Positions 4,582 to 5,493 of a DNA stretch of 5,493 nucleotides are shown in pieces (positions within the stretch are counted from its first letter, which is position 1; each line of letters begins with the position of its first letter). Below the pieces are notes generated by a model, which was not told the origin of the DNA, searched no databases, and saw nothing but the letters and a program-made list of their open reading frames with translations. Made by a program: the position numbers and the translations under genes. The stretch comes from Trichodesmium sp. MAG_R04 (GTDB lineage: Bacteria > Cyanobacteriota > Cyanobacteriia > Cyanobacteriales > Microcoleaceae): the NCBI GenBank assembly GCA_023356515.1, contig JAKQYG010000296.1:1-5493 (forward strand), read 5' to 3'.

Positions 4582-5493
4582 TTAATTTTCTGGATTTGTA
4601 ATTTCTCCCATAAATAAAATAGTTCCATAATTATTATCTCTAATGGCAAAAAAGAAGGGGCGGTTAATTAACATATCGACAGTTTTAACTAGACTTCGAA
4701 CTACTATTTTTACACTGGTAGTTGCTGCTGCTTCTGTTCCTGTTTCATTCACTTCAACAAATGTTTTATGTTTAACTTCACTAATACATAGCTCTGGTGG
4801 AATAGGGTGTATCCTAGAAAAATCTGCTGTCATACTGTCAAAAGCTATTTCCATTCCCAAAGATTTCAATGCATCATTAAGGTTAACTTCATATTCAGTT
4901 TTAAATTTTGGCAACCCCAAATTAACTTTATAATCTTCAAACTGTTCCATCCAATTTTTCCAGTTTTCTTCATTTAAAACTTTATAAAATCCTTCTAAAC
5001 CTACTTCTTCCCTGGGAAAAAATATATCCATACTAACAATACCGTTTTTATAGGGCAAACTTACTGCCTGAAAATCTTCATTTTCGTAATATAAATGTCT
5101 TGATAATTGGAACATAATTGGATGTTGTTTTTGAGTTCCATTGGCTAAATAAAAAGGCATCTCTTGAGTAGAATCTTCTGAAAATTGTTCTTCCCAATTA
5201 CCCTTAAAGTAAATAGCATTTAATAATACTATTATATCATTAGACCTAAGTACTTGAATGATTTTTTTAATTTTGCCTTGAGTTTTATCTTTTACCCAAT
5301 TATTGATAATTTTCAGACTCTCAGGATGGCTAAAATCAATTTTTCTTACTTGGCTCTGGTAAAAATCTTGATTTACTTGCAGAAAACTTGGAGAAAAAGA
5401 TATTCCCTTTCGAGTCCATATCGAGTTAGCAATATTTAACTTAATCTCTGGATTTAAACTATTTAATAATATCCCTAGCTCCTTATTTGCTTG
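4582..5493 (-). CDS. Serpin (serine protease inhibitor family), 5' end beyond the window
   Basis: Serpins trap proteases: cleavage of an exposed loop lets the hinge insert into a beta sheet, leaving the enzyme covalently bound and distorted. The frame is open from the right edge with no internal stop. It gives 303 residues against 350-400 for the family, so roughly the first 70-100 residues and any signal peptide are missing. Numbering visible residues, motifs are ANSIW (22-26), INNWVKDKTQGKI (63-75), LLNAIYFKGNW (90-100), a shutter-type histidine H242 in VKHKTF, and the inhibitory hinge GTEAAATT (252-259). RPFFFAIRDN (278-287) and ILFMGEITNP close the protein. Counting from the hinge, P1-P1' is R266-S267, which predicts a trypsin-like target. 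The ATG at 5160 is internal (M112), so it is not the start. The stop is followed by a 4-bp CCAA/TTGG hairpin (4569-4579). The family call is very secure; location and target are inference. Confidence 0.96.
   Translation of the reverse strand, partial: QANKELGILLNSLNPEIKLNIANSIWTRKGISFSPSFLQVNQDFYQSQVRKIDFSHPESLKIINNWVKDKTQGKIKKIIQVLRSNDIIVLLNAIYFKGNWEEQFSEDSTQEMPFYLANGTQKQHPIMFQLSRHLYYENEDFQAVSLPYKNGIVSMDIFFPREEVGLEGFYKVLNEENWKNWMEQFEDYKVNLGLPKFKTEYEVNLNDALKSLGMEIAFDSMTADFSRIHPIPPELCISEVKHKTFVEVNETGTEAAATTSVKIVVRSLVKTVDMLINRPFFFAIRDNNYGTILFMGEITNPEN
4681..4746 (-). other. Serpin reactive-centre loop (P17 to about P5')
   Basis: This segment encodes ETGTEAAATTSVKIVVR, then SLVKT. P17 Glu, P15 Gly, P14 Thr and Ala at P12-P10 fit the inhibitory hinge consensus. 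P9 is Thr rather than Ala/Gly/Ser, and P8 is Thr as usual. The codons at 4698-4696 (Arg) and 4695-4693 (Ser) form the predicted scissile bond. Confidence 0.85.

Noticed and set aside
4643..4933. 96-aa plus-strand frame
   Set aside because: It is antisense to the conserved C-terminal part of the serpin and looks like a shadow of it.
4582..5160. ATG at 5160 as the start of a complete 192-aa protein
   Set aside because: The frame continues upstream without a stop to the window edge, and the upstream residues carry conserved serpin motifs, so this methionine is internal.
5254..5439. 61-aa plus-strand frame
   Set aside because: It is antisense to the serpin region encoding the INNWVKDKTQGKI and ANSIW motifs, so it is a shadow.

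Overview
The window is AT-rich DNA from a cyanobacterium, most likely a filamentous Nostocales-type genome. Three perfect GCGATCGC (HIP1) octamers lie inside coding sequence. There is also a heptanucleotide GGGAGTA-type tandem repeat, a cyanobacterial-style SUI1/YciH protein, a membrane Ser/Thr kinase of a family common in Nostocales, and a serpin, a family known in some filamentous cyanobacteria. Genes are sparse and intergenic spaces are long. Apart from the tRNA, every recognised gene is on the minus strand.

Layout. Positions 1-114 look like the edge of an insertion sequence whose transposase starts at 23 and reads off the left end (tentative). A tRNA-Pro(GGG) gene follows at 200-273 (+), with a weak U-tract terminator and then about 390 bases in which I see no gene. 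At 747-1405 (-) a 61-aa protein of unknown function is followed by a YciH/SUI1-type translation factor. They are separated by a heptad repeat array and are probably read from a TTGACA promoter at 1456-1484. At 1633-1902 (-) is a small, probably exported two-cysteine protein with its own promoter(s) and a leader of about 130 nt. At 2136-4004 (-) is a 622-aa transmembrane Ser/Thr protein kinase. The spacer at 4005-4581 carries decayed dispersed repeats and a 160-bp element bounded by 21-nt imperfect inverted repeats (MITE-like). From 4582 to the right edge (-) lies the C-terminal three quarters of a serpin with a complete inhibitory hinge and a predicted Arg-Ser scissile bond.

How the genes may work together. 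The 61-aa gene and yciH plausibly form a transcription unit. The kinase (cytosolic kinase, extracytoplasmic C-terminal region) and the serpin (protease inhibitor) are neighbours on one strand. However, almost 580 repeat-rich bases separate them, so a functional link is only a hypothesis. I found no CRISPR array, phage module, toxin-antitoxin pair or evidently new multigene system. The most noteworthy items are the serpin reactive-centre loop, the 160-bp inverted-repeat element, the unusual hairpin after the kinase, and the two small uncharacterised proteins.
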